The notes: a model not told the origin generated them from the letters alone. 64,000 nt of DNA from Aselliscus stoliczkanus (GCA_033961575.1 CM066736.1:10449501-10513500); one strand, 5' to 3'. Counted from the stretch's first letter, positions 11,046-21,715 are shown. Program-made: numbers and translations.

Positions 11046-11491
11046 GGGGCCGGCCGAGTGGCACATTGGTTAAGAGCTGGTTTGGGACGCCAGCAGCCCC
11101 GGTTCCGATCCCACATATGAGGGCCAGTGACACTGCCCTCTACAGCTAACAACGGCTCCACCTGGAACTGGGCTGTGTGAGCCCCGGTGACGGTGTGGGC
11201 TGCAGCCCCTGCTGCAGGTGGGCTGTCATAGGCTACAGTGAGAGGCCGGCAGCCAGTGTGAGCTGCCAACAGCCGTGGTGAGCGATCATCCAGAGGCCAG
11301 CGACCGATATGCCTCATCTGGAAAGAGTGCAATGAGGATACCAACATGGGCCAGTGAGGCAACGTCCTCCGCAACTAGACTGAAGAACAACAACAACAAA
11401 AAAGACAGCAACGTGTCTGTTCCCCTTCCCTGATTCCCCAATGCTGTTCCCCTCCCCCAATTCCCCAATAAAATCTTAAAAAAAAAAAAAA
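11046..11491 (+). mobile_element. Long tRNA-headed SINE with AATAAA tail
   Basis: The 446-bp element is flanked by a perfect 11-bp duplication 'aagaaatttct' (11035-11045 and 11492-11502). The head starts 'ggggccggccgagtggc'; the B-box-like 'ggttccgatccc' follows. The interior is made of loosely repeated cagcc/ctgc units, and a second 'gggccagtga' block near 11345 echoes the one near 11120. AATAAA is at 11467-11472, followed by an A-run. It is the cleanest copy of the family in the window. Confidence 0.95.
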
Positions 11492-11502
11492 AAGAAATTT
11501 CT

Positions 11503-12029
11503 CAAGTGATAGAATTGGGAACACATGCCTTGATTTATGGGGGTCTCTGTGGCCCCATTAAGTCAGGTCAATAAGAGGGGTTATTTAAGCAAATGGATAA
11601 AAGTTCTTTATTATTTAGCATTTCAGGTTTGCTAAGGGCTGGTCCATTCCCTAACTCTACTGTTCCTGACCCCACATTGCTAACTCCACATTGTTAACTC
11701 TACTGTTCCAGAGCCTCTCACTGATGGGCAGGGCTTCTGGGGTGCTTGGTGTTCCATTTTACAGATAAAGGGGGTGAGGCAAGGAGAAACTGCCTCAAAT
11801 GAGAAGGCTGAAGCAAGACCTGTTTGTCAGCTAAGGAAATGAGAGCAGGGACTGTTGGGAGATGGGCCTAAATGTAGGTAAACATACCCCAGATCAGCCA
11901 AAGCGGCCACCCACAAATTCCACCCTCAAAGTCCATAGGCTCAGGTGTCCTGTGCAGGGATCAGAGCTGTGTTAAGCTCACCTCTGAGCTTCTTAACAGC
12001 AATGACAACAATAAGAAGGACTCCAGATG
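11503..12029. other. Unassigned, possibly an old LTR fragment
   Basis: There are repeated 'actctactgttcc' phrases at 11650-11710 and a pyrimidine/purine-biased composition. I could not assign a family and see no gene. Confidence 0.3.
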
Positions 12030-12200
12030 CCACTGGTCCTTACTGAGCCTCACTCTGTCCGAGGCACTGGGGCACGTCCTATATATTCACCGCCTCTTGG
12101 ATCTTCCCACCACCTTAGGTGGTAGAGTCTATGAAGAGCCCCATTTTACAGATGAATAAACTGAGGCACAGAGACAATGTGTATCTTGCTTGGCTTGCCT
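12030..12200 (-). repeat. MIR SINE
   Basis: Reverse MIR wording: 'tgtccgaggcactggggcac', 'ccccattttacagatgaata', 'aactgaggcacagagac'. It is moderately diverged. Confidence 0.8.
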
Positions 12201-12849
12201 CAAAGAAGCAGCTGTCAGTGTCCCAGGAGCAGAGATAACAGATCAAACTGGACGATTTCATGAAGGCACGATTTACAAAGCTGTGGGCAGAGCGTGGGGA
12301 AAACACAAGGATTGAGGGGCACCACAGAGCTAACGCCAGCAAGAACTGTCACCAACCTTAAGGCCTGATGGGCCGGGGGAGGGAGTGGTTCCTGGAGCCT
12401 CCAGAGAGGGTGGTCTGGAGAGGGGCTGCCTGTCAGGAGCTTGACCTTAAGGGACACAGCAACCCACAGTAACCCCCACAGCAAGAGGGTGGGGGAATCA
12501 GTGCTCCAACCCCACTCCCCTCCCTCCCTCCGAGTCCCTGCGGATGCTCTCACTGGCTGAGCCCACCAAGAAGCCCGAGGGCATGGAAGCGGGTCCCTGC
12601 AGTGATGGGGTTCAGCCCAGGGCAGAGGGCAGAATGGAGAAGCATGGACAGTGGACTTAGAGGGGCCAATGGAAGGCCCCCAGCTGCTGGGGGACCCCAA
12701 AATCTGAGACTGCCACACGCCCACTCATTCTCAGGTATGTGACCAATAGTCATAGATCTGATAATGGCAAACACCAGGCGTGTAAAAGTGAAAGGGCTTG
12801 TGCAACACATGAGCAAGATCTACTGCCACACAAGGTCCCCATCCCCTCA
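12201..12849. other. No recognised gene; possible decayed L2
   Basis: GC-rich sequence with overlapping open frames on the minus strand (up to 169 codons at 12215-12724) that match no family I recognise. Some phrases at 12215-12340 may be decayed L2. Confidence 0.3.
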
Positions 12850-13350
12850 GAGCTCTGAATGTCATGGAAGACACAGACGACAGACCGTGGCAAAGTCACA
12901 ATGACAGAGAAAGCCCTGGGTGCTGTGCGAGCTCAGAGCATGGCAAAGCTCCCAGCTCTGGGGCACCCAGCAATGCTTCCTGGAAAAGACCCCCTCGGGT
13001 GGGAAGGAAGAGGAGTGAGTGGCATGACGGTGGCAGAAGAGCAGGTCCATGTCCTAGGGGCAAGTCAGGGTGGGCATGAAGGTAGAGTTCCTCTGACTGG
13101 AGTGTGGTATTTGAGGGGGAAGTGGGGCCGGATCACAACAGACACTGGCAGACTGTGGAAATGAACTTGACCAAGAGACTGGGGGCAATAGTGAACCATG
13201 GAAGAGATTTAATTGGGTGAGTGACGCTGTATTCCATATCTAGCAGAGAGAAAGGGAGAGAAGCAGGGAGGGGGGAAAGGGGGAGGGAGAAGATATTGAG
13301 GGATTCAGCACATGTGTGGAGAGGGATCAAGTGAGTAGGATGGAGCTTTG
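12850..13350 (-). repeat. Probable L2 LINE fragment
   Basis: The series 'gaaccatggaagagatttaa', 'ttgggtgagtgacgctg' and 'ggagtgtggtatttgaggg' fits the L2 3' portion read in reverse. It is strongly diverged. Purine-rich sequence (gaaagggagagaagcaggga) at 13245-13290 is low complexity. Confidence 0.45.
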
Positions 13351-13879
13351 CCTAGAACCAGATATACGAGTGGGAGTGTGTCTGGTATCTAATTTCTGCT
13401 GGCGTGTGCGGCCAGGAGAGGCACATGTGTGACCTGACCTGGGAAGAGGTCAAAGTGACCCACAAACAGCTGAACATTCCTGATCAGTCTATTTCCACTC
13501 TACGGGTTGTTCCCAGGAGCTGGGGGTGAGAATACTTCAGGGCTCTGAGGATGACACAACACGGTGTGCTCAGAAGACAGCAAAGTGATCTGTCCTCCTG
13601 GGGACAGGCACTGCTAGCCGGGGAAAGGGCTGTCAGGTATAATTAGACTGAGTCTCAGCGACAAGCTGGGTTCCCCATTCATGTCAGTACCCTTTTCCTG
13701 GCATCTGCTTCTGGGGCCTAAGCACCAACCCCTGACCCGGCAGAGGAGGGGCCTGTGTTTTTTCCTCAGATGGGTATGGCCACGCTCACTGCCCTAGGAA
13801 AATTAAGAATAATAAATAGTATACAATAATGGTGGATGACAATAATAGAAATAATGATGCGATCATAGCGACCAACTTT
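13351..13879. other. No recognised gene or repeat
   Basis: Unassigned sequence. No exon signals, arrays or transposon ends were seen. Confidence 0.4.
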
Positions 13880-14100
13880 GAACCACCTGCTTTGTGACAG
13901 GTACTTGGCAAGGTCCTGAATGTATGTGACCTCATATAACCCACTCAACAACCCTCTGGGGACAGTAATCTTCTCCTTGTTTTCCAGGTGATGACAGTGA
14001 GGTTCAGAGCCCTTTAAGCGAGAAAAGCAGAAACTGAATTCAGGTCCCTGGACGTCCAAGCACAGGCTCTGCACTGCCACGTCCTGTGGACAGAGGGTGG
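13880..14100 (-). repeat. MIR SINE
   Basis: Reverse MIR: 'gtgacaggtacttggcaagg', 'gtgacctcatataacccac', 'gtgaggttcagagccc', 'gaattcaggtccctgg'. Near full length but diverged. Confidence 0.7.
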
Positions 14101-15344
14101 CTTCAGAAATTCGCGGCCATTGCTCCAGCTTGGGAGTGAGTCCCAGATTTGCACCTTGGATTCTGAGAACCGGATTCACTGGGTACGAACCCCCAAAAGA
14201 CTAGCCCTTCAGCTTCTCGTTTTAGGCGGCTTTGCATGCTTGGTGGTAAGTAGTAGGAGAAAGGAGGAAAAGGCGAGTCGGCCTCCAATCTTGGAAGGCA
14301 GGAAAGGCATTGGATGAAGACGATGCAATGAACTGAGCAGGCCTCTGTTTTGCTGTGTGTATTCTGAAGACCCTTCTCCAAGTGTAACAGGCCCCACACG
14401 TAAGTACTCGCCCACAAAGCATTTAGTGAGCCCCTGCTGGACAGGGTACGCTGCTACAGGCACGCTACAAAATGCAGCAAGAGTCCCAGCAGTGACTCCC
14501 CAGAAGGCTCTAATCACTGGCTGCAGGTTCCCCTGGGGATGCAGATACTGTGGGTGCTGCTTGCATGTCTGACGGCTACATACCTCTGTTCTGAGGCTCC
14601 TTGAGAGGGCGGGGGAGTTGGAGAAAGCAGGTGTTCCCATCTCCCAGCCCTCAGCTGTCCACAACTTCCCCACACCCCCACACAACAAGCTTCCTCTGCA
14701 TTTTCTTCCATGGACATATCCTCAGGGTGAGAATGCACTGCCCCACTTCTAACTTCAGAACCAGCGGAGTCATTTTGGGCAGCGGTGCTCACCGAGGCCG
14801 ACAGTCTTTTCGGATGGGACCTGGCCCAATCCCACTTCCATCAGAATGCCTTGTTTACCCATTAGTGGAGCTTTGGACGCTCACAGCAGACAGGCTGGCT
14901 CCAGGGCATTTAAAAGGCTCCCAGTCAAGAACCCAGGAAGGCAAGCTGCCGGGATTCCAATCCACAGAGCTTTCGAGATGAGCATGGCTGTCTAAACGGC
15001 ACCAACAGTGTGCTTTGCCCTGGAAGAAAAGGACTCCTGGGTCAGAGGTGAGCCCCTTTAGGATATGTAATTTGCCTCCAGCCCAAGTGGGCCAATCACT
15101 CCTGATTGGGCAGCTGGCCTCAATCAGAAGCCCTGCCTCAAGCACTTAAACCTTAGGGAAGCTGAGGCTGCCTTGAGGGCATTTTCCTGGGAAAACTGCC
15201 CTGGAGAAACTGAGGTCGTAAAACGAAATGGAATTCTGCCGCAGTACTGGAGTCCACAAGAATAATGTCTAATTCCAGTCCAGTGGAATAAACAGTAAGG
15301 ATGTACACTTAACAAACGGAGCCTTTTAAAGTCACTTTGATGTA
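14101..15344. other. No recognised gene or repeat
   Basis: Open frames of 90-160 codons overlap on both strands around 14200-14980 without a recognisable protein. A short L2-like phrase ('agtgagcccctgctggacag') lies near 14427. No other feature is supportable. Confidence 0.4.
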
Positions 15345-15545
15345 TCAGATATTCCCGCTGAACACTCGGAGTGCGTGCATTATCTCATTTAATACAACAA
15401 CCCTAAGAGGTATTTACTTTTAACCCCATGTTACAGGCAAGGCTCAGAGAGGTGGAACCACTTGCCCAAAGTTATCCAGCTACTTAGGGAGTGAAGCTGG
15501 GATTTGAACCCAGGTCTCTAAATCTAGGTTGGACTCATTAACTCT
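15345..15545 (-). repeat. MIR SINE
   Basis: A well-kept reverse MIR: 'cattatctcatttaatacaa', 'caaccctaagaggtatttac', 'ggctcagagaggtggaacca', 'gggatttgaacccaggtctc'. Confidence 0.9.
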
Positions 15546-15819
15546 GCTGGGAGGAAATGGCTGCAATCTAGCAGCTGGGAAATATACAGGTGTCGGGGTG
15601 ACACTGCCTGATGGCCGGAGTGGAGGGAAAGGGTATTTTTATTCGTTGTTTGTTTTTCCCAGCACGGTTCAGGGGCGAAGGTGCCTGACAGGCTGAACTG
15701 GTCAAACTGGGGATAATATTGTGACAACCTAGAAGATAGATGATGACTCACCACTTGAATGTTTTATAGCTGGTAGAAAACACAGGGAGAGAAACTTGTT
15801 GGCTAGTATCTTAGAAGAA

Positions 15820-16170
15820 GAAACTCGCCTCGCTTTATAGATGTGGACACTGAAACATGGATGGAAAGTGTCCTGCCCAAATAGGGACTGGGTTATTGAT
15901 TGATTTCCTGGTTCCTACACTTCTTTTTCAAATAATAATCATAATAATCACCACAATAAAAATAGCAGCCAACATTTTACTGAGCGCTTAGTGTGTGTCA
16001 AGCTCTGTGCTAAGTACTCTATATATCCTATCGTTCAATCTTCACTAAAGCCTCCTGGGTAAGTTCTAAGGCTCGGAGAAGTTGTGTCAACTGCCTAAAT
16101 CGCACAGCTGGCAAATGGCAGAAATAAGATTTTTAAATGTATACGGCCTGACTCCAAAATCTGAACGTGG
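15820..16170 (-). repeat. MIR SINEs, fragment plus longer copy
   Basis: A short reverse MIR piece lies at 15820-15900 ('gatgtggacactgaaacatg'). A longer reverse MIR is at 15950-16170: 'ttttactgagcgcttagtgt', 'gtgctaagtactct', 'ctcggagaagttgtgtcaac', 'tcgcacagctggcaaatgg'. Confidence 0.8.
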
Positions 16171-16204
16171 AACTCCAAGGCTATGTATGCTTCCTCGACA
16201 GAAT

Positions 16205-16600
16205 AGCATTCATTCAACAAACGCTGATTAAGCACATGCAAGCCAGGTTTCAGATGAATGAGAGCCTGTCTGCCCCCCAGGAAAGCACACATTCACCAAA
16301 GAAACAGGTAGATAATTTCATACAGCGTGAAAATGCGCTAGAGGGAGAGGAAGCAAATAACACCCTGAGTTGGACCAAGGCTATCAAGAGATGTTATACG
16401 AGCTGAATTTTGAGGGATGAGTAGGAGTTTGCCAGATGAAGATAAGGACAGGCATTCCAACAGAGGGAATAGCAAAGCATGAGGAAGTGCTATGAAGCAC
16501 GCTGCATCTCTAGAGAACAGTGCGACATTCCAGTTGGCCAGCGTAGGGAACAGGGAGTGGAAAGAGATGAGGCCGAGGAAAAGGTCTAAATGCGGGTAAA
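16205..16600 (-). repeat. L2 LINE 3' region
   Basis: It starts with 'cattcattcaacaaacgctg' (reverse L2 terminus) and continues through 'ggcattccaacagagggaa', 'tagcaaagcatgaggaag' and 'gtagggaacagggagtgg' in L2 order. Confidence 0.75.
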
Positions 16601-16609
16601 CCCATTTTA

Positions 16610-17175
16610 AAAAATGGTGGTGTCACTATGCAATGGAAAGTGATTCTGCAATAAAAAGAAACAATGAATATAAGCAACAACATGGATGAATCTCAAAGCC
16701 ATTATACTGTGTGAAAGAAACCGGAACCAGGCACGAAGGACAATATTTACAGAGGGTGCCAAAAAAAAGTACACACATTTTAAGAAAGGAAAAAACTGTA
16801 TTAATACTGTAATACTCGATATATACCGATAAGAAAAGATGAATACAGGTCATGTGTATACATCGTTTGGCATCCCGGGTCTATAAATAAATATAAATAT
16901 AAATAAATATACACACGCTATGTAATTCCATTTAAGTGAAATTCTGGAACAAAACAAAGGATACTGATAAAAATTTTAAAGAAGTGTTTGCCTCGGTGGG
17001 GGAGGGGTTACTAGAAAGGTCAGGACGCAACTTTCAGGATGATGGAAGCTGGTCCCTCTCTTGATTGTTGTAGTTGTTACATGAGTGTGTAAATCTGTGA
17101 AAACTCATCAAGGAAAACTTGTAAGACTTTTGCATTTTATTACGTGCAACTTCTATCACAATGTGAAAAGAGAGA
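16610..17175 (+). repeat. L1 3' region interrupted by a MITE
   Basis: L1 phrases before the interruption: 'caacatggatgaatctcaaa', 'actgtgtgaaagaaacc'. After it: 'gtaattccatttaagtgaaa', 'gttacatgagtgtgtaaatc', 'ttttattacgtgcaactt'. The two halves join correctly once 16750-16881 is removed. Confidence 0.75.
16750..16881 (+). mobile_element. Mariner-type MITE, copy 1
   Basis: A 132-bp element without coding capacity. The left end reads 'gggtgcc' plus an A-run, then 'gtacacac'. The right end, reverse complemented, reads 'gggatgcc', then 'gtatacac'. TA dinucleotides lie at both boundaries, as expected for Tc1/mariner targets. It shares most of its length with the element at 24137-24274. It would depend on a transposase supplied elsewhere. 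Confidence 0.85.
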
Positions 17176-17450
17176 CAAGAGGCAAAAGAGAAGACAGAAA
17201 GAAAGAGTGGAGAAAGAAATCTACGGACATGGGCTGTGAGCCTCAGCTCCCAGCGGGGCATTAACCAGAAGTCACCTTCAGTTCCTTGTCACATGGGCCT
17301 CCCCAACATGGCAACTTGCTGAATCGGAGCCAGAAAGGGAGAGAGACCACTCGCAACAGAGAGGTTACAATCTCGTCGTAGGATGTGATCACGGAAGTAA
17401 CATCCCATCATCCATTGGTTAGAAGCAAGTCGTAGGGAGGGGATCTCACC
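17176..17450. other. No recognised gene or repeat
   Basis: Purine-biased at 17165-17220, then unassigned sequence up to the tandem duplication at 17451. Confidence 0.4.
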
Positions 17451-17488
17451 GAGTGTGAATACCAGGAGCGAGTGTGAATACCAGGAGC
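17451..17488. repeat. Exact 19-bp tandem duplication
   Basis: The unit 'gagtgtgaataccaggagc' at 17451-17469 is repeated exactly at 17470-17488. It directly abuts the GT microsatellite. Confidence 0.95.

Positions 17489-17490
<2 letters not shown>

Positions 17491-17524
<34 letters not shown>
17491..17524. repeat. (GT)n microsatellite
   Basis: About 17 uninterrupted GT units. Length is likely polymorphic. No repeat or gene is recognised between 17525 and 17929. Confidence 0.95.
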
Positions 17525-17525
<1 letters not shown>

Positions 17526-17929
17526 TTTTGGGGGACCATTGTAGAGACTGCCTGCCCCCCTGCTAACATTTCTCTCACCTCCAGCAGGGGCGTCTCATTG
17601 GTGTATCAAAGGGTATGCATGAGCTTTTCAGCCCCAAAGGACCTGTAGCCTTAAGACCCCTCCAACATGGCAGGCCAGGGTGGCCCCCGTGGGAAAGCAT
17701 CAGCAAACCCAGTGTCCTATCTTTGAACAGCACTGAACAGAGGCACGAATTTGCATTCTGGAACACAAATAAGCACGTGCGTCAGGATCTCATTTGATGT
17801 GCTGTCTCTCCTGAAGGCAGGCTGAACTTGACTTACAAATACTTTTAGAAAATGAAGGTGTCCTTTTTGAGACTAGGTGGAATCACAGAACTCAAAGCAC
17901 CTCTCAGAATGCCCAAGTTACAGTTTTCA

Positions 17930-18560
17930 TCTAGCAAATATTTATTCAGCATCTACTTAGTACCAGTACTGTCCTAGGCACTGGAGATAGTGTTGTTTAA
18001 AAAAAAAAAAAAGGGAAACAGCCCAAGTGTCCTTTGATAAATGACTGGATCAAGAAGTTGTGGTAGTATATATACACAATGGAATACTGTTCTGCCATAA
18101 GAAAAGATGAAATAGTGCCATTTGGGACAACATGGATGGATAGTGAGATTAAGATGCTAAGCGAAATAAGTCAGACAGAAAAAGTAGAGAACCATATGAT
18201 TTCACTGATATGTGGTATATCTGAAAACAACAAAAGGACAAGGAAAACAAACGAAGAAACAAAACTCATAGACACAGACAATAGTTTAGTGGTTTCCAGA
18301 GGGTAAGGGGGGGTGGGGGTGGTAGATGAGGGTAAAGGGGGTCAAATATATGGTGATGGAAGGAGAACTGACTCTGGGTGGTGAGCACACAACATGATTT
18401 ATAGATCACGTATTACAGAACTGTACACCTGAATCCTATGTAACTTTGCTAACCATTGTCACCCCAATAAACTTTAATTAAAAAAAGAAAGAAACAAAAG
18501 ATAAAACCTCTATCCTCACAGAACTCACAATCTATTAACAGGACCAGAAAGAGCAGCTGA
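17930..18560 (-). repeat. L2 LINE fragment split by an L1 tail
   Basis: Reverse L2 wording is seen at 17935-18000 ('tttattcagcatctacttag', 'gtcctaggcactggagatag') and resumes at 18505-18560 ('ctatcctcacagaactcac'). The intervening sequence is an L1 3' end. Confidence 0.75.
18003..18500 (+). mobile_element. 5'-truncated L1 insertion with ORF2 C-terminus
   Basis: The roughly 490-bp L1 3' end begins after an A-run, carries ORF2 wording ('caatggaatactgttctgcc'), and ends 'accccaataaac' with AATAAA at 18466-18471. An open frame of 75 codons at 18079-18306 contains the conserved end of L1 ORF2 (residues such as MLSEISQTEK). It is younger than most L1s here, but it lacks the promoter, ORF1 and the catalytic parts of ORF2, so it cannot move on its own. 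Confidence 0.85.
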
Positions 18561-18905
18561 GGAGAAACAGAGAGTAAAATAAATATATAACACTTTCTGC
18601 AATATCTATAATTTATCATGTGTGACTCCATTATAAAATTTAAACATAAAATTTAAAATCCATGGTTTATTTCCAAATAGTAGAATTGCTTTAAAATGTT
18701 TATTGACAGTTCCAGGAACTATTGCCTCAGCAGAACAAAGTTTCCCAAAATGAAATTAATTTTTAAATAACTATGGAAATCTTAATGGAGGTGGTAATTA
18801 CATGAGCATTTATATTTGTCACAACTCACTGAAATGTGATGTTTAGAATGTGTGCTTTCTTGTATATAAATTATACCCCAACGGAAAAAAAAAAAAAAAC
18901 AAATA
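18561..18905. repeat. AT-rich, possible L1 scraps
   Basis: AT-rich sequence ending in 'gtatataaattatacccc' and an A-run at about 18884-18899, resembling an L1 3' terminus. The rest is unassigned. Confidence 0.35.
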
Positions 18906-19469
18906 AAAATTGACTTAGAAAAACAAATACCTAAGAAGTACCATGCTGAAAGAAAGATTTTTCTAATTTGGCAACGTCATCAATAGATCACAAATTAGCT
19001 GAAAATATTGATAATAACCACATAATGAGCCATTTTGCTGAAATGAAAACACATTTCTACATTCTGAATATACAGCAATTTGCGACTTAATTTGCCTTTA
19101 TTTTATTGCTCATGCAAACACCATCAGCCCATTAACAGGAGACCAAGTCTTGCATGATTATAATTAAATTTGGTCATCTTGCTGACTTTTGGTTATTAAA
19201 AACCATATTATTACACACAAAAAATTGTATTTTGTTGTTAAGGGTTGCATCTGTCATGACTGGAGCCCAAGGCGTATTTTATTTAACAGCGTGTTCCTTT
19301 GCATTTTTAACACGTAAGCTTTAGACATTGAGTGTGTGGATCTCCATGTGTCCCCTTGCCCCAAGTCTTACAAATGTGAGGGACCCCAGGGCAGGTTCCC
19401 CAAACGGCTGTGCTTCCACGTCTGAAGGTGACACAGAAAAGCAGCTGAACACAAAGCCACAAGCGTCGC
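18906..19469. other. Repeat-poor AT-rich block
   Basis: No transposon was recognised. It is rich in ATTA/TAAT cores (for example 'gattataattaaatttggtc' near 19157), the kind of sequence bound by homeodomain proteins, although AT-rich DNA produces such cores by chance. Conservation could not be tested. Confidence 0.35.
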
Positions 19470-19625
19470 TGCACAGCTGTGTGGCTTGGGCAAGGCATGC
19501 CCCTGCTCAGAACCTCAGTTTCCTCACCTGCAAAATGGAGCTGACGCCAGAACCTACTTTGTAGAGGTGTTGGCAGAAGTGAATGAGATAAGGGTCTGTA
19601 AACCAGCGAGCCCTGGTCCTGACAG
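19470..19625 (+). repeat. MIR SINE
   Basis: Forward MIR: 'gctgtgtggcttgggcaagg', 'cctcagtttcctcacctgc', 'aaaatggagctgac', 'gaatgagataagggtc'. Confidence 0.8.
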
Positions 19626-19744
19626 GCAAGAGACCTCCAAAACTAAATTAGCAGCCACTAAGGTTTTGGTGGAAACAAGAAAGCCCACGGCCTTTCTTTG
19701 AAAAAAAACAAAACAAACAAACAAAAAAATTCCTGTTGGGTATT

Positions 19745-20208
19745 TGTGATAGGGCAGCGAGTCTGGGAGCAGAGAGTTTAGAGAACTGGGGAAGATTATG
19801 CAATGTTAGGTCAAATTAGAATTCAAGGGACAAGTGTTCTGCCTCTGAATGTTAGGTCTCAGAGACCTTGACTTACAGACAGGGCCATGTCTGCAAGAAA
19901 ACAACAAAATGTCTGTTGGCCTGCACCTGTACACAGAACCCAGCTTGCGATAACAGAAAATGCCCCCAAACAGCTACTGGGATAGAGGCGGTCAACATTT
20001 TCTGTTCAAACACTGCTACCCTGTCAGCACCACTCCCATATGACCCTCCTCACCCCTCCCTCGGGGCTGCAAGTCTCCTTTAGACGCGCAGCCCAGGCTG
20101 GAGCCATCTTTGCTCAGCCCCATAGGCTCTCTCTTAATAAAATAGACTTCCTTAAACTTTCTTAACTTGCCTGACCATGCGCATTCCTTTACCGGCCAAC
20201 CTATCACA
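19745..20208 (+). mobile_element. Solo LTR of an endogenous retrovirus (class I-like)
   Basis: The 464-bp element starts TGTGATAGG and ends CCTATCACA, a perfect 9-bp inverted terminal pair with TG...CA. A poly(A) signal AATAAA lies at 20136-20141 in the position expected near the R region. No internal retroviral genes are adjacent, so this is a solo LTR or an isolated half. A clear 4-6 bp target duplication is not visible, which suggests some age. The family is not assigned. Confidence 0.75.
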
Positions 20209-20344
20209 AAGTAGGAAGATTCAGCAGAGAGAACCAGGGGAGAATGGGTTATGAGCTCATTGGGGCTTAGCTCTGCCATTGTTGGAAGGAAACTGTGTGA
20301 CTCCCACAAGCATATGCTTATAATTATAATGACAGGGAATAGCA

Positions 20345-20720
20345 GGAGAGGGAAGTAGCTGAGAGCACTGGACCTGGTGCAGGAGTGGAAAACTCCTTCT
20401 GCAAAAGACCAAATGGTAAATATTTTCAGCTCTGCAGATCAGACAGTCTCTGTGATGACTGTTCAACTCTGTGACTGTGCACAAAAGCAGCCATAGACAA
20501 TATACACACAAATGGGCATGGCTGTGTGCCAATAAAACTTTATTTAAAAAACAGACAGTGGGCCAGATCTGGGCCCTGGGCTGTAAGTTTCCCAACCCCG
20601 GATCTAGATCTGGTGGAACGGCTGAGGAATCCCAGCTCCACTGTGCTGTGTGTCCTTGCATAAGTTACCTAACTTTTCTGGGCCTCAATCTCCTCGTGTA
20701 CAAATCCAGAAAGATCATAG
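20345..20720 (+). repeat. MIR3-like SINE split by MER3
   Basis: 'gagagcactggacctggtg' at 20361 and 'gtgctgtgtgtccttgcata' with 'cctaacttttctgggcctc' after 20640 are successive parts of a forward MIR-type SINE. The sequence between them is a MER3. Confidence 0.65.
20380..20600 (-). mobile_element. MER3 hAT element
   Basis: Reverse MER3: 'ggtaaatattttcagctctg', 'gcagccatagacaatataca', 'aatgggcatggctgtgtg', 'ccaataaaactttattt', and the terminal 'cccaaccccg'. It is non-autonomous. Three other copies occur in this window. Confidence 0.85.
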
Positions 20721-20859
20721 AAACAGCTTCCTGGTGTAACCGTGAGAATCCTCAGATTTTCAATACAAAGTACTTTGCATCATTCTTGGAACTCTGTACG
20801 TCATGACAAAAGTCAGCTATTACAACTGTCTGGCCCAGACTGCCAAGGTTCTGACTGTA

Positions 20860-21020
20860 GCCATCCCCCCTTCCCAGGTGGGCTTGTGAGATAACCTCTC
20901 TGTGCCTCAGTTTCCCACATGTAAAGTAGGGCTAATAACAGTTGTGAGAATTAGATGAGATAATAAATGCCAAATGCAAAAGCACTTGAAAGCTAGCTTA
21001 GTTATAATTGTTATAATATG
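20860..21020 (+). repeat. MIR SINE
   Basis: Forward MIR: 'ataacctctctgtgcctcag', 'tttcccacatgtaaagtagg', 'gttgtgagaattagatgag', 'aaaagcacttgaaag'. It leads directly into a TTA tract. Confidence 0.85.
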
Positions 21021-21031
21021 ATTATAAATTA

Positions 21032-21033
<2 letters not shown>

Positions 21034-21067
<34 letters not shown>
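21034..21067. repeat. (TTA)n microsatellite
   Basis: About 11 units of TTA directly 3' of a MIR copy. Between 21068 and 21676 I recognise no repeat or gene. Confidence 0.95.
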
Positions 21068-21674
21068 CATCTCATACAGTTTCTCACAGGGAAGAGAGTG
21101 AGCCAACAGCCAAGGAGAGGCTCTCTTCACAAGCAAAGACAACCTTGACTTTTCTAAAAGCTCATAAGACTTGAGTTTCCCGCCAAAGACACTGACTGTA
21201 AACGTATCTTTCTTTGTTCCCATAGGTCAACTTGGAGGCGGCCACACTGAGACCCAAGGGTGGGGGGGCGGAGGGGGCAAAGCCTCATTGTATTCAACGC
21301 ACTTAGCTTTGCTTCTAAATTCTTACTAAAGATGAAATACAACATCGAGAACTTCCCTGGGGGCTTTGAGACAAAGTTCTGGGGTAGGAAGGGAACGTGG
21401 GGCCTATTTTCATAAATAGATGATGTTTTACCTGGTTTTCATCTTAATTTCACATTGGTTTCATCCTTTATTTAGTCTCCACAATTTGCCATCAGCCTTT
21501 CAAAGACCAGGGATGCCGCAGCAAATATGTTCTCTTTTGTTATTTATGTATCTAGTAAGATCCATTTGGATGGGGGTTCTTCTAACACCCGCAGAGGCCA
21601 ACACAATTAACATTCATTAAAGGGAATTCCATCACCTTGGCAGAAAATGGTCTGGAACCTCTCCTCTGGGTTGC

Positions 21675-21676
<2 letters not shown>

Positions 21677-21715
<39 letters not shown>
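21677..21715. repeat. (AC)n microsatellite
   Basis: About 19 uninterrupted AC units. The flanks up to 22019 hold no recognised feature. Confidence 0.95.

Noticed and set aside
11046..11160. tRNA-like head that could be called as a tRNA gene
   Set aside because: It is the promoter part of a SINE with target-site duplications and lacks a proper tRNA fold and end.
12215..12724. 169-codon open frame on the minus strand
   Set aside because: No recognisable domain, no splice context, and overlapping open frames.
14209..14688. 159-codon open frame on the minus strand with overlapping frames
   Set aside because: Multiple open frames on both strands at the same place, and no family similarity.
20136..20141. 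AATAAA as a possible gene end
   Set aside because: It lies in the solo LTR at the expected LTR position.
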